DNA of 64,000 bases, taken from Myxococcota bacterium (GTDB lineage: Bacteria > Myxococcota_A > UBA796). Positions 18,249 to 28,844 of this stretch are shown piece after piece. Every line of letters starts with the position of its first letter. Position 1 is the first letter of the stretch. A model generated the notes under the pieces. It saw nothing but the letters and a program-made list of their open reading frames with translations. It was not told where the DNA came from and ran no database searches. The stretch is from contig JAQXDW010000089.1 in the NCBI GenBank assembly GCA_029251165.1, positions 124,001-188,000 on the forward strand. The letters run 5' to 3'. The position numbers were made by a program, and so were the translations under genes.

Positions 18249-19961
18249 TCAGTTGTTGTAGACGCTAATCTCTCCGCCGATGTTTGACTCTCCGATGGCA
18301 GCGATGAGGTCGTTGGCGACGGAATTTGTCAGCTCAGTGTTGTAGGCCACCTCAAAGTCCCCTGCGACCCACTCCAGACCATAGAGCCCGGAGACATCGC
18401 TCAGCGCGCTGTTTCCCCGGAGATAGACGGCTCCTTCGACCCAGTAGAGGGCCTCGAGACCGTCGAGTGACAACAGGGCTGGCTGCCACTTGAGGTAGAG
18501 GTCACCGCCGAGGAGCTTGAGGGCCGAGAGCCCGGTGAGATCAGCGAGGCTGATGTTGTAGTAGATGTACAGATCTTCGCCGAGCCCCTCGAGGCTGGTG
18601 AGGGCTGCGACATCGAGCAGGGCTGAGTTCTCACTGATGATCAGCGACTCCCCCACCGACACCAGCGACTCCAGACCGGTGAGGCTGATGAGATCGGCGT
18701 TGTTGTGGAGCGTGAGGTGCTGGCCGACGGTGCTCAGGCTGGAGAGACCGGAGAGATCGTCGAGGTTGCTGTTGCCCTCGATGGTCACGCTGCCGCCGAT
18801 GCCGCCGAGGTTGTGAAGCCCCTCCAGGGTCGCGAGCGAGCCGCTCTCGGAGACGGTGAGGTCCACATTGATCCCGGTCAGTCCGGAGAGCGCAGAGAGA
18901 TCCGTCAGCAGGAGGTTGTTGTCGATGGTCACGCTCTCCCCCACCACAGTCAGCGCATCCAGTCCCGAGAGGTCCGCCAGCATGGTGTTGGTGTCGATGA
19001 GCAGAGAGCCGCTGATCATGGTCAGCTCGGAGAGGCCGGAGAGGCTCGTGATGGAGCCGTTGTTGACCAACTCCAGATCGCCGCCGATGGTCGAGATCCC
19101 GGAGAGCGCGGAGAGATCGGTGAGGTAGTAGTTGGAGTGAATGATCAGATCATCGACGCCGCTCAGCCCCTCCAGGCCAGTCAGCCCAGTCAGCGCATCG
19201 GAGGAAGAGATGGTCAGGCTACCGAGGGTCGAGTCTCCAGAGAGGGCGGAGAGATCGGCCAGTGCGTCGTTTCCGGCGAGGACGACGTCACCGATGCTGG
19301 TGAGGTTCTCGAGGCCAGTGAGATCGGGCAAGGCGTCGTTGCCGTCCAGCTCGATGCGATCCAGCGTCGTGAGACCGGAGAGCCCCGCGAGGCTGGTCAG
19401 CGCATCGAGGCCCTCGAGGTTGATCCCATCGGCTGCGGTGAGGCCAGAGAGGTCGGAGAGATCCACCAGATAGGGAGCATCCTCAATGGTGAGGGTCCCC
19501 TCGATCTCCGTGATGCCGGAGAGCCCCGTGAGGCTGGTCAGCGAGGAGACATCGTCAATGGTGAGATCACCACCGACGCGTGTGAGGCCCGACAGCGCAG
19601 AGACGTCGGACAGCGCGGGGCTGTCCGAGAGGCTGAGCGCGCCGACAGAGACCAGGCTGCCGAGTCCTTCGAGCGAGGAGAGCTCGGGGTTGCCGTTGAT
19701 GGTGAGCGCACCAGCCGCGCAGAGGCAGGACAACCCCGAGAGGTCCGTGGCCCCGATGATCGTCAGGGTGCCCTCGACCTCCGCATACTCCGTGCAGAAT
19801 GCGGCGACCTCGTCGTCGCCATCGAGCGCGACGTCTCCGCTGGCGACCGCGCCACAGTCTGTGGGTGTTGAGGTGTCGGTGCCCGGGCTCACCGCTCCGG
19901 TGTCGTCCGTGGTCTGCCCGGTGTCTTTGTCTCCACACGCAAGCAGCATGATGATCAGCAT
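18249..19961 (-). CDS. Lipoprotein with 21 leucine-rich (receptor L-like) repeats
   Basis: 570 residues. The very short signal MLIIMLLACGDKDTG puts the lipidated Cys at 9, followed by an acidic Thr/Asp/Gly linker. From about residue 70 to the end there are 21 repeats of 23-24 residues with pattern LxIxxNxxLxxLxGLxxLxxVGGx, the ladder of a receptor-L/LRR solenoid. Surface LRR proteins of this kind often mediate adhesion or recognition; the partner is unknown. The ATG at 19961 follows GGAGGAGAC, an excellent ribosome binding site. It is divergent from the tetraheme cytochrome gene with only 45 nt between starts, and convergent with the sulfatase-like gene. Confidence 0.9.
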   Translation of the reverse strand: MLIIMLLACGDKDTGQTTDDTGAVSPGTDTSTPTDCGAVASGDVALDGDDEVAAFCTEYAEVEGTLTIIGATDLSGLSCLCAAGALTINGNPELSSLEGLGSLVSVGALSLSDSPALSDVSALSGLTRVGGDLTIDDVSSLTSLTGLSGITEIEGTLTIEDAPYLVDLSDLSGLTAADGINLEGLDALTSLAGLSGLTTLDRIELDGNDALPDLTGLENLTSIGDVVLAGNDALADLSALSGDSTLGSLTISSSDALTGLTGLEGLSGVDDLIIHSNYYLTDLSALSGISTIGGDLELVNNGSITSLSGLSELTMISGSLLIDTNTMLADLSGLDALTVVGESVTIDNNLLLTDLSALSGLTGINVDLTVSESGSLATLEGLHNLGGIGGSVTIEGNSNLDDLSGLSSLSTVGQHLTLHNNADLISLTGLESLVSVGESLIISENSALLDVAALTSLEGLGEDLYIYYNISLADLTGLSALKLLGGDLYLKWQPALLSLDGLEALYWVEGAVYLRGNSALSDVSGLYGLEWVAGDFEVAYNTELTNSVANDLIAAIGESNIGGEISVYNN

Positions 19962-20006
19962 GTCTCCTCCCGGTGCCCATTGTAAGCGACACAATGAAGT
20001 TAAGCG

Positions 20007-20558
20007 TTGTGCGTGATCATACTCTTGCTGTCTTGTGGCGCACGCACCGCTCCCTCGACCGAGCCCCAGCCGACCGCATACCATGACCAGTTCACCGTCG
20101 CGGCGGTTGCGCGTGTGCCGGATCCTGCGCGGGGCGGACCGCCGGTGCATGACGGGGCCTCTCCGCTGCCGCCGTTCCTCGGTGTGGATCGCGCCACGGC
20201 GCGCTACGTCGGTGCTGAGGCCTGCTCGACCTGCCATGCCGAGGCCGCCGAGGTCTGGTCGAGCAGCAGACACGCCGACAGCATCCGCACCCTCGACGCA
20301 GCTGGGCGGGGACACGATCCGCGGTGCCTGTCCTGCCACGTCACCGGGATGGGGCACCCCGGCGGAGACCGCCCAGGGCTCGCGATGGTCGGCTGCGAGG
20401 CCTGCCATGGTCCGGGCAGCACGCACGCAGCGGCGCCCGCCTCCGGCTATGGAGTGCTTCCCTCGGACGGCGCGGCCTGCGTGGGGTGTCATACCCACGA
20501 CACCTCCCCTGACTTTCGCTGGCAGGCGTACTGGCCGGCCATCTCACACAGCCGCTGA
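20007..20558 (+). CDS. Tetraheme cytochrome c lipoprotein
   Basis: 183 residues. Four CxxCH heme c sites are visible: CSTCH, CLSCH, CEACH and CVGCH, with extra His residues for axial ligation (for example SSRHADS and HVTGMGH). The layout ACSTCHAEAAEVWSSSRHA resembles the cytochrome c554 family. An electron-transfer role outside the inner membrane is expected. The N-terminus CVIILLLSCG has a short lipobox. TTG at 20007 or GTG at 20013 could start the protein; no clear Shine-Dalgarno decides between them. No dedicated oxidoreductase partner is adjacent. Confidence 0.85.
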   Translation: MCVIILLLSCGARTAPSTEPQPTAYHDQFTVAAVARVPDPARGGPPVHDGASPLPPFLGVDRATARYVGAEACSTCHAEAAEVWSSSRHADSIRTLDAAGRGHDPRCLSCHVTGMGHPGGDRPGLAMVGCEACHGPGSTHAAAPASGYGVLPSDGAACVGCHTHDTSPDFRWQAYWPAISHSR

Positions 20559-20577
20559 CACACGCTATGGTGTTGAC

Positions 20578-22581
20578 GTGATCCACCCCCTGCTCCTTGC
20601 AGCCGCTCTACTCGGTGGCTGTGCACACCACAGCCGCTCCCGCGTCGACGGAATCGTCGGGCCGGAGGTCTCGGTCCTGCCGCTGTATCGGGCCTATGCT
20701 GACGGGCCGCGCATCTACGTCGAGGTCGACCTCGGAGACGGGGTGCCCCGGTTCTTCCTGGTGGACACCGGCTCGACCATCACCACCATCAGCGCAGAGG
20801 TCGCAGCGGCGCTGGAGCTGAGCGTCCAGGAGAACGGCGGCTGGCTCGTCGGGGTCTCCGGTCAGACCCGCTGGAAGCGCTCCACCCTGGAGACGGTCAC
20901 CATCGGTCGCTTCACTGTCGAGGACATCGAGGTCGGCGTGGACGTCGAGGGCGTTCCGCCTCGTGCCGGCGTGGTTCCGCTCGCCGGTCTGATGGGCAAC
21001 AACGTCTGGAAGCATTTTCAGCTGGAGCTCGACTACGTTGGCGGGAAGATGCTCCTTGCACGCCCCGGACAGCTCCCGGTGCCAGACCGCGCGCAGCCGA
21101 TGCACTTCGACGGGCAGCACATCAGCACCGACGTCCAGATCACCTTCAGCACCGGCGAGGAGACCGAAGAGAAACCCCTCACAGTCCTGGTCGACACCGG
21201 CGCGGGCGGGCTGCTGCTGAGCGGCCACACCGTCGCGGGACTGGAGCCGCACACCACGACCGGCGTCGAGCTGATCTACGGCGTCGGAGCCGGCGATGAC
21301 CTGCCGGTGAGCAACTTCCTTCGACAGACCCGCCGGCTGCCGGTGACCGCTGTAGACATCGGCGGCCAGGCCATCGCGCGCCCGCTGGAGGCCACCTGGC
21401 TGTCCGGGCGTGGACTCTCCAGCCTCCTGGGCCATGAGATCCTCGATGGTCACCGCGTGTTTATCGACTACCAGGCCGGACTCATCTCCCTGTCCGACTC
21501 CACCGCGCCGCCAGCGCAGCCTGACATCCACGATCGCTACCTCGCCGTGCTCCGCCGCCAGCGCGGCAGCAGCCCGGAGGCAATTCTGGAGCGGGTCGAG
21601 GTGCTGGCCTGGAAGCGCGAGCTCGCCGAGGCCAGCCGCGTGCTGACCACCTACGTCAGCAGCCACCCTGAGGACGCCCGCGCCATGGTCAGCCTCGCCA
21701 GCATCACCCGCTATCAGGGCGAGCCGGCCGAGGCGCTGCGGCAGCTCTTGGCGATGCCGGTCGAGCTCCTGGTCTCAGAGGAAGCGCTGCTTGCGGCCGT
21801 CAACGGGCTGTGGCTGGAGGGCCGCACCGAAGAAGCCCAGGCCCTCGCGAGGGCCGCCGTTGAGGCGGCACCAGAGCATCCCGGAGCATGGCTCGCGCTG
21901 TCTGACATCAGCCGGGCAGCCGGTGACTTCTCCACCGCACGCACAGCCCTTCGTCAGGCCAACCGGCTCGAGCAGAACCCCGACGGACACCTCCTCCGCC
22001 GGGCCTGGCTGGCATCAGAAGAAGGCGATCACTACGCCGCCATTACCCACATCCGCCGCCTCATTGAGCTGTATCCCTCCGGCTCGGTCGCCCCCTGGTT
22101 CTATGCGCTCCAGGTCGAGGACACCGATCAGGTCGCGCTCTTCCTCGACGACATCGCGCGCGCCCGACGACGACTCCACCCCGGAGACGGTCCGCTCGAC
22201 TTCCTCGCCGGGGCCTACCAGGTCATCGGTCAGCCCGAGCTCGCCGCGAGCATCATGGAGAGCGGTCTGAAGCGAGACTGCCGTCAGAGCGAGCTCACCG
22301 ATCCCGATGCCATCGCCAGCCGAGACAACTGCGAGGCCTGGTATCGGGCGCTCGTGCACCAGGATCTCGACAGCGCCTTCTCGCTGAGCCAGCAGGCCGT
22401 CGCTGACAACCCGAGCCGCTCGGAATTCCTCGACACCCTCGCGGTCGTCCTGGAGGCCCGGGGAGAGCTCGTCGATGCCAGAGACGCCGCCTGGCAAGCT
22501 GCAACCCTCGAACCTGACGACGTCTACCTCCTCTGGCAGGCCGCACGCCTCCAGCGCGCGGTCAACGAGTCTGGGAGCTGA
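20578..22581 (+). CDS. Retropepsin-like aspartic protease-TPR lipoprotein
   Basis: 667 residues from GTG 20578. The signal VIHPLLLAAALLGGCAHH has lipobox LGGC. Two retropepsin-like domains follow in tandem, each with an active-site DTG: RFFLVDTGSTITTISAEV and LTVLVDTGAGGLLLSG. The two half-sites could form one pepsin-like active site inside a single chain. A linker then leads to several TPR repeats (~320-660), for example ALARAAVEAAPEHPGAWLAL. The proteolytic substrate is unknown. Only 20 nt separate it from the cytochrome gene, so both may be on one transcript. Confidence 0.85.
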   Translation: MIHPLLLAAALLGGCAHHSRSRVDGIVGPEVSVLPLYRAYADGPRIYVEVDLGDGVPRFFLVDTGSTITTISAEVAAALELSVQENGGWLVGVSGQTRWKRSTLETVTIGRFTVEDIEVGVDVEGVPPRAGVVPLAGLMGNNVWKHFQLELDYVGGKMLLARPGQLPVPDRAQPMHFDGQHISTDVQITFSTGEETEEKPLTVLVDTGAGGLLLSGHTVAGLEPHTTTGVELIYGVGAGDDLPVSNFLRQTRRLPVTAVDIGGQAIARPLEATWLSGRGLSSLLGHEILDGHRVFIDYQAGLISLSDSTAPPAQPDIHDRYLAVLRRQRGSSPEAILERVEVLAWKRELAEASRVLTTYVSSHPEDARAMVSLASITRYQGEPAEALRQLLAMPVELLVSEEALLAAVNGLWLEGRTEEAQALARAAVEAAPEHPGAWLALSDISRAAGDFSTARTALRQANRLEQNPDGHLLRRAWLASEEGDHYAAITHIRRLIELYPSGSVAPWFYALQVEDTDQVALFLDDIARARRRLHPGDGPLDFLAGAYQVIGQPELAASIMESGLKRDCRQSELTDPDAIASRDNCEAWYRALVHQDLDSAFSLSQQAVADNPSRSEFLDTLAVVLEARGELVDARDAAWQAATLEPDDVYLLWQAARLQRAVNESGS

Positions 22582-22587
22582 CGCCAC

Positions 22588-23388
22588 ATGCTCGCACTGA
22601 TCTTCTCCAGCCTTGCCCTCGCCGGAGAGCCGACCACCGCAACGATCGCCTCGGTCTACGACGGCGACACCTTCACCCTCAGCACCGGCGACAAGATCCG
22701 CCTCCGGGGGATCAACACCCCCGAGCTTCGGCCCGCAGAGCCCTTCGGCATCGAGGCAAGAGACGCCGTGCGCGATCTGGTGATGAACCAGCAGGTCACG
22801 CTCAGCTACGGCGGCCCGCCCGGCAGCAACCGCGACGCCTACGATCGGCTCGTCGCCAGCGTCCGATACGGCGAGATCGATCTGGTGACCTACCTGCTGG
22901 AGCGCGGCCTCGGACACATGTTCGTCTTCGCTGGTGAGGCCTTAGACATCGAGGTGATGAAGACCGCTCAGGAGACCGCAAAGGCCAAGGGTCTTGGGAT
23001 GTGGAGCATCGAGGAATACTCCGGCGATCTCCACATCACCAGCTTCCACGCCAACGGCATCTACGGCGACGATCGCACCAACATCAACGGGGAGTACCTC
23101 CGGGTCTGCAACGTCTCGTCGCGTCCCATCGAGCTGGAGGGGTACACCATCCGCAGCAACGCAAACAGCGAGGGCTGGACCTTTCCGTCGCTGATCATCC
23201 CCGTCGGGCACAACGTCAAGGTCTACTCGGGAACCGGGCGCAACCAGACGGACTCCGAGAGCCAGCTGGAGATCTACCTCGGCAGCTCCAGCCCGGTCTG
23301 GAACGACTGCAGCGACGTCGCGACCATTCGCGATCGCTACGAGCAGGTCGTCGACACCCGCATCCACAAGCCCAAGAAGTGTGACTGA
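22588..23388 (+). CDS. Secreted SNase-like nuclease with lamin-tail domain
   Basis: 266 residues. The N-terminal MLALIFSSLALAGEP is a short uncharged Sec signal. Residues ~20-140 are a staphylococcal-nuclease fold: VYDGDTFTL, KIRLRGINTPELRP, DAYDRLVASV and EALDIEVMKTAQETAKAKGLGMW, which carry the catalytic Arg, Glu and Arg. Residues ~145-260 form a lamin-tail-like beta domain (NINGEYLRVCNVSSRPIEL, GYTIRSN). This pair is common in exported bacterial nucleases, likely for scavenging extracellular DNA or RNA. It starts 7 nt after the protease-TPR gene. Confidence 0.92.
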   Translation: MLALIFSSLALAGEPTTATIASVYDGDTFTLSTGDKIRLRGINTPELRPAEPFGIEARDAVRDLVMNQQVTLSYGGPPGSNRDAYDRLVASVRYGEIDLVTYLLERGLGHMFVFAGEALDIEVMKTAQETAKAKGLGMWSIEEYSGDLHITSFHANGIYGDDRTNINGEYLRVCNVSSRPIELEGYTIRSNANSEGWTFPSLIIPVGHNVKVYSGTGRNQTDSESQLEIYLGSSSPVWNDCSDVATIRDRYEQVVDTRIHKPKKCD

Positions 23389-23457
23389 GGCGATACTGCT
23401 GACGTCACGGCCTCGATTCGCAGATCGGCCCGCTGGGTTATCCTGTCGTCGCACCAG

Positions 23458-25446
<1,989 letters not shown>

Positions 25447-25465
25447 GGCTCACAGAGTCCTGTGC

Positions 25466-25497
25466 CCCCCAGCCGAGCAGCAGTGCGCGGCTGGGGG
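25466..25497 (+). terminator. GC-rich hairpin after thiC, possible terminator
   Basis: Arms CCCCCAGCCG and CGGCTGGGGG make a perfect 10-bp stem with a 12-nt loop, 20 nt after the thiC stop. No T-tract follows on either strand, so it may act as a transcript end-stabilising hairpin or a factor-assisted terminator. It lies between convergent genes and could serve both. Confidence 0.5.
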
Positions 25498-25519
25498 AAC
25501 CTGCAGCGACCCGGCGCAC

Positions 25520-25579
25520 CACAGCACCGACAGCCACAGCACCGGCAGCCACAGCACCGGCAGCCACAGCACCGACAGG
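25520..25579. repeat. Four-copy 15-bp tandem repeat
   Basis: Unit CACAGCACCG(A/G)CAGC occurs four times head to tail at 25520, 25535, 25550 and 25565, varying at one internal base and at the last base of copy four. It lies between thiC and the convergent KptA-like/NUDIX gene, and just outside the latter's stop codon. A minisatellite of this kind is prone to copy-number change. Confidence 0.9.
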
Positions 25580-25585
25580 TGGGCC

Positions 25586-26398
25586 TCAGCTTCCGTGCGG
25601 AAGCGCTCCACCGAAATCCACGCTCTCTCCTTCCAGCAGGCGCTTGACCCGACGCATCAGCGGCCGAAGAGACCGATGGGTCACGGCCCGCGCGGCCTCC
25701 TGGGGCGTGAACCACGCCACCTCCTGGATCCCCTCCTTCTCGGCAGGGTGAAACTCACTGACCTGGATCGGGGACTCCATGAGGTAGATGTGCAGGGTCT
25801 TCAGCCTGGGCTCACCGTCGGGTGTGTAGAAGCCAAACCGAACGCTGCCGAGATCATGCGTGATGCTCAGCGACATGTCGGCGCCCATCTCCTCGCAGAC
25901 CTCTCGGATTCCGGCAATGTGCGGAGGCTCGCCCGGCTCGAGCTTCCCCTTGGCGACCTCCCAGGTCGAGGAGTGTGGTCTGCGGACCCGAATCAAGGCG
26001 AGCAGCGGACCATCAGGGCCATACCAGACCGGGAGTCCTCCAGCCGAGATCTGCTCGGCGAACCCTTCGCGAAGGTTGAGGACATGACGAACCGGAACCG
26101 CCCGGCACTGCCAGAGTCCGTGCCTGTTTCGCTCAAACCGGCAGCCATCACGGCGCGCACGGGCAACGTCGATGTAGAGGACCTCGGGCTGCTCAGAGTG
26201 CCGATGGGCGACCTGCCACGCCTGGGCTTCTGACCGAGAGAGGTATACCGGACGCCCACCTGCGACCTCCAGAACCCCTACAGTGCGGGTCTTTCCCGCC
26301 CGTGAGACTGTGGTGGCATGGTAGAGGATGTCCGGTGGCGTGCCGTTGTGCCCCCGGTTTCTACGGTGTCGGCGGGGACGGGGTTGGTTCTGACTCAT
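25586..26398 (-). CDS. KptA-like RNA 2'-phosphotransferase (ART) half fused to a NUDIX hydrolase
   Basis: 270 residues. Residues ~14-110 match the C-terminal ADP-ribosyltransferase half of KptA/Tpt1, which removes RNA 2'-phosphates using NAD+. Shared features are RNRGHN, then PPDILYHATT, RPVYLSRSEAQAW, VAHRHSEQPEVLYID and NRHGLWQCRAVPV. The N-terminal winged-helix half, including the family's first Arg-His pair, is absent. Residues ~121-250 are a NUDIX hydrolase with a perfect box: G151, E157, R165-E166, E169-E170 and G172. NUDIX enzymes cleave ADP-ribose and related pyrophosphates, so the fusion suggests handling of an ADP-ribosylated intermediate; that is inference. The ATG overlaps the stop of the upstream gene (ATGA). 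Confidence 0.85.
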   Translation of the reverse strand: MSQNQPRPRRHRRNRGHNGTPPDILYHATTVSRAGKTRTVGVLEVAGGRPVYLSRSEAQAWQVAHRHSEQPEVLYIDVARARRDGCRFERNRHGLWQCRAVPVRHVLNLREGFAEQISAGGLPVWYGPDGPLLALIRVRRPHSSTWEVAKGKLEPGEPPHIAGIREVCEEMGADMSLSITHDLGSVRFGFYTPDGEPRLKTLHIYLMESPIQVSEFHPAEKEGIQEVAWFTPQEAARAVTHRSLRPLMRRVKRLLEGESVDFGGALPHGS

Positions 26399-27438
26399 TG
26401 CACAGGATCCACGACCCGCCGCCAGAGCGCCTCGGCATCATCGGCAGAGCGACGGGCAGAGCGCGCGAACCACGCCCACCGCTCCAGACGGTCTGCCGGT
26501 GGAGGCTCGTCGTCGAGCTGGATGGGGTGCTGGGCTGAGTCGGTGAAGCGTCCGCCGAGGAATCGGAAGACGTCCGCCAGCTCGACCATGGCATCCCGGG
26601 CACCGCCGGTCGCGCCGAGTGCCGCTCCCAGTCCCACAGCCACAGCGTCCATGGATGGCGGCAGCGGAGCCAGCATGCCCTGGAGCGGAAGGCTGGTGAC
26701 ATGGCTGAAGAGCTCAGCAAGCACAAACAGGAGCGGCTCCTGCTCAGCCCCAAGCGCGCGCATTCCAGCGACCCACTCTTCGACATCATCGCGTGCGCTC
26801 AGCCGAATGCGATCAAGCAGGTTGCTCGTTCGCTCTGGCGTGAGGGCTGCAGAGATTGCCTCGAGGGTCTCAGGAAGGGGCTCGCTGAGTCCATCCGTGG
26901 TGAGGTAGTGGGTCAGCGGGGTTCCGACCCGTCCGCTCATTGCGCGACCAGCCCGCAGCGCCAGGGCCAGCCGCACCGTCGGTGGCGCAGGGCTGGCGAG
27001 GAGCAGGTCGAGGACTGCCGGCTCGGGGCTGCAGCCCAGGGCCGAGAGCGCCACCCGCATCTGCCGCCCCAACTCTCGCCCCTGTGCGCTGCGCATGCGG
27101 CAGAGCGAGACGAAGTGCTGTGTCGCCGGATGCAGACCGCCGCCCGAGCGGTCGACGAGGAACCAGCCCTCAGAGCCGTTCTCAGAGTGGCTCACCGCCA
27201 GGGGGCTGGTCGGTGGTCCAGAGACGATGATCAGTGCGCCGCTCCCAAGCGTTCTTCCGACCCCGCAGCCTGCGAGGACTGCACTGTGAAAGATCGCAGG
27301 CCCCTCGACCGCCGTCATCTCCTCTGGCTTTCCTACGATCTCGACCGAGATCCGCTGACCGAAGCCCCGAGCTCGAGAGAGCAGGAGGATGCCAGCGGTG
27401 AGGGCTGAGGCGGAGGATCCTTTGAGGATGACGGACAC
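26395..27438 (-). CDS. Unknown protein co-translated with the KptA-like/NUDIX fusion
   Basis: 347 residues from GTG 27438, with AGGAGAG immediately upstream. There is no signal peptide. The first ~135 residues look like an alpha/beta or beta-rich domain (ISVEIVGKPEEM, GSGALIIVSGPP). The last ~210 are helical and Ala/Leu/Arg-rich, resembling a HEAT-like or generic helical bundle. I recognise no family or catalytic motif. Its stop codon overlaps the start of the KptA-like/NUDIX gene, so an obligate partnership is plausible. The 194-nt gap upstream separates it from a divergent gene. Confidence 0.65.
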   Translation of the reverse strand: MSVILKGSSASALTAGILLLSRARGFGQRISVEIVGKPEEMTAVEGPAIFHSAVLAGCGVGRTLGSGALIIVSGPPTSPLAVSHSENGSEGWFLVDRSGGGLHPATQHFVSLCRMRSAQGRELGRQMRVALSALGCSPEPAVLDLLLASPAPPTVRLALALRAGRAMSGRVGTPLTHYLTTDGLSEPLPETLEAISAALTPERTSNLLDRIRLSARDDVEEWVAGMRALGAEQEPLLFVLAELFSHVTSLPLQGMLAPLPPSMDAVAVGLGAALGATGGARDAMVELADVFRFLGGRFTDSAQHPIQLDDEPPPADRLERWAWFARSARRSADDAEALWRRVVDPVQ

Positions 27439-27632
27439 GGCTCTCCTGATGTGCCCGAGGCCGAGGATGGGCGTCGGGTTCTATCACGGGTTCAGGCTTG
27501 CTTGACTCCACCAACAATAGCTGATCCGCCGGCTGAGATCCGGTTGACATGTCCAGAGTTTTGCTGACTGTGGCTGAGATTGAATAGACCGAGTCGGGGT
27601 GCGTCGAGTTGTCAGTCGACCAGGGAGACCCG

Positions 27633-28811
27633 ATGCTCGCCATGCTGCTCACGACCGCTCAGGCGGCCCCACCCGTTGCACCTGAGGATGCCCGTGGGAG
27701 CATCGCGATCTACTGCGCGACCGCGTGTGGGAGCCTGAGCATCGACGGCCTTGCCGTTCGCGATCGGCTGCCGATTCTCAGCAAGACCCCTGCAGTTGCA
27801 GTGGAGCACTGGGGGCTGGAGTTCGGTCTTCCCGACGCGGAGCACCTGCAGTCATGGGGCAGCGGAGATGTCAACGGCGTCCTCGAGGCAGCAGATGTGA
27901 TGGTGGTGAGCTGGTCGGGTCCGACAGCGGGTGCTGCGGCGCGGGTCGCTCAGGTCGGCCAGGCTGCGCTGGCTGCCGGTCAGTGGTTTGAGGACCTCGA
28001 CTCCGGAATGGTCTACGACTCCGCTCAGTTCGCCGCAGCGATCGAGCGCTACGCACAGCCGGCTCCAGACATCACCGCCCTCACCTTGCTGGAGGGCGCG
28101 CAGGCCGACGATGGGCTCCGACTGGTGATGCACGGTCTGGGCAAGGTCGGTCTGCCTGATCTCGTGATGACCGACATCCAAGCCGGCGATGAGAACGGCA
28201 TGGCGATCGCGCTCAGCACCACCGCCCAGACCCTCTATGAGCAGGGCCTCTCTCGCCAGCTCTCCGTCCAAGCAGACCAGCTCGCCTCCCCAACAGTCCG
28301 GTCCACCGCGTGTGGAATTCAGGGAACATCGACGCTCCAGAAGGCGCGTCCTGCACCCGACGACATCGTCGCCTCACTCGCCGACGTCAGGTTCTCGGGC
28401 GGCTTCTCAGGCTGCGCCCCCCCCGCAGCTCCGAGCACGGCAGACGCGCCGGTCGCAGCAGCCGCACCGCCTCCCGAGCCGGCCACACTCCAGGAGGCCC
28501 GAGCGGCTGCGATGGCTCAGCTCACCGGCCCCCTCCAGGAAGCATTCACCGTCGGCCTTCCCGACGGCGCAGCGCTGATGGTCAAGGCACCGTTTCGTGG
28601 ACCGGGGCGGAGTGTAGAGTGGCTGTGGCTGCGGGTCGAGCAGTGGCGCCCAGATGGCTCCCTCATCGGCGTGCTCCTGAGCCAGCCAGGTCGGGTAGAG
28701 TCCTTGGACAAAGGCGATGAGGTCGCCGTCGAGCTCGCGGCGGTGTTCGACTATGTGCTGGTCAACGCCGATGGAAGCCGCGAGGGCAACACGACCGGAC
28801 GCTTCCTGTAG
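27633..28811 (+). CDS. Exported protein with C-terminal DUF2314 domain
   Basis: 392 residues. MLAMLLTTAQAAPPVAP is a short Sec signal without positive charge, probably cut after AQA; GGGAGA lies just before the ATG. The first ~260 residues form an unrecognised domain. A Pro/Ala linker follows, and the last ~100 residues match DUF2314 (YegJ-like): FTVGLPDGAALMVKAPFRG, VEWLWLRVEQW and GVLLSQPGRVESLDKGDEV. The domain's function is unknown. It stands alone between a divergent gene and a convergent unknown gene. Confidence 0.75.
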   Translation: MLAMLLTTAQAAPPVAPEDARGSIAIYCATACGSLSIDGLAVRDRLPILSKTPAVAVEHWGLEFGLPDAEHLQSWGSGDVNGVLEAADVMVVSWSGPTAGAAARVAQVGQAALAAGQWFEDLDSGMVYDSAQFAAAIERYAQPAPDITALTLLEGAQADDGLRLVMHGLGKVGLPDLVMTDIQAGDENGMAIALSTTAQTLYEQGLSRQLSVQADQLASPTVRSTACGIQGTSTLQKARPAPDDIVASLADVRFSGGFSGCAPPAAPSTADAPVAAAAPPPEPATLQEARAAAMAQLTGPLQEAFTVGLPDGAALMVKAPFRGPGRSVEWLWLRVEQWRPDGSLIGVLLSQPGRVESLDKGDEVAVELAAVFDYVLVNADGSREGNTTGRFL

Positions 28812-28844
28812 CGAATGCTGGCAGCCGGCTCCGGCCGGCGGTGC

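Noticed and set aside
18705-19871. 388-aa plus-strand open frame with regular repeats
   Set aside because: It is the antisense shadow of the leucine-rich repeat gene; its periodicity comes from the repeats on the other strand.
18249-20498. Extension of the LRR frame to 749 residues
   Set aside because: The upstream part is antisense to the tetraheme cytochrome; the ATG at 19961 has a strong GGAGGAGAC site and lipobox.
25520-25579. CRISPR array
   Set aside because: The 15-bp units are contiguous with no spacers, and no cas genes are nearby.
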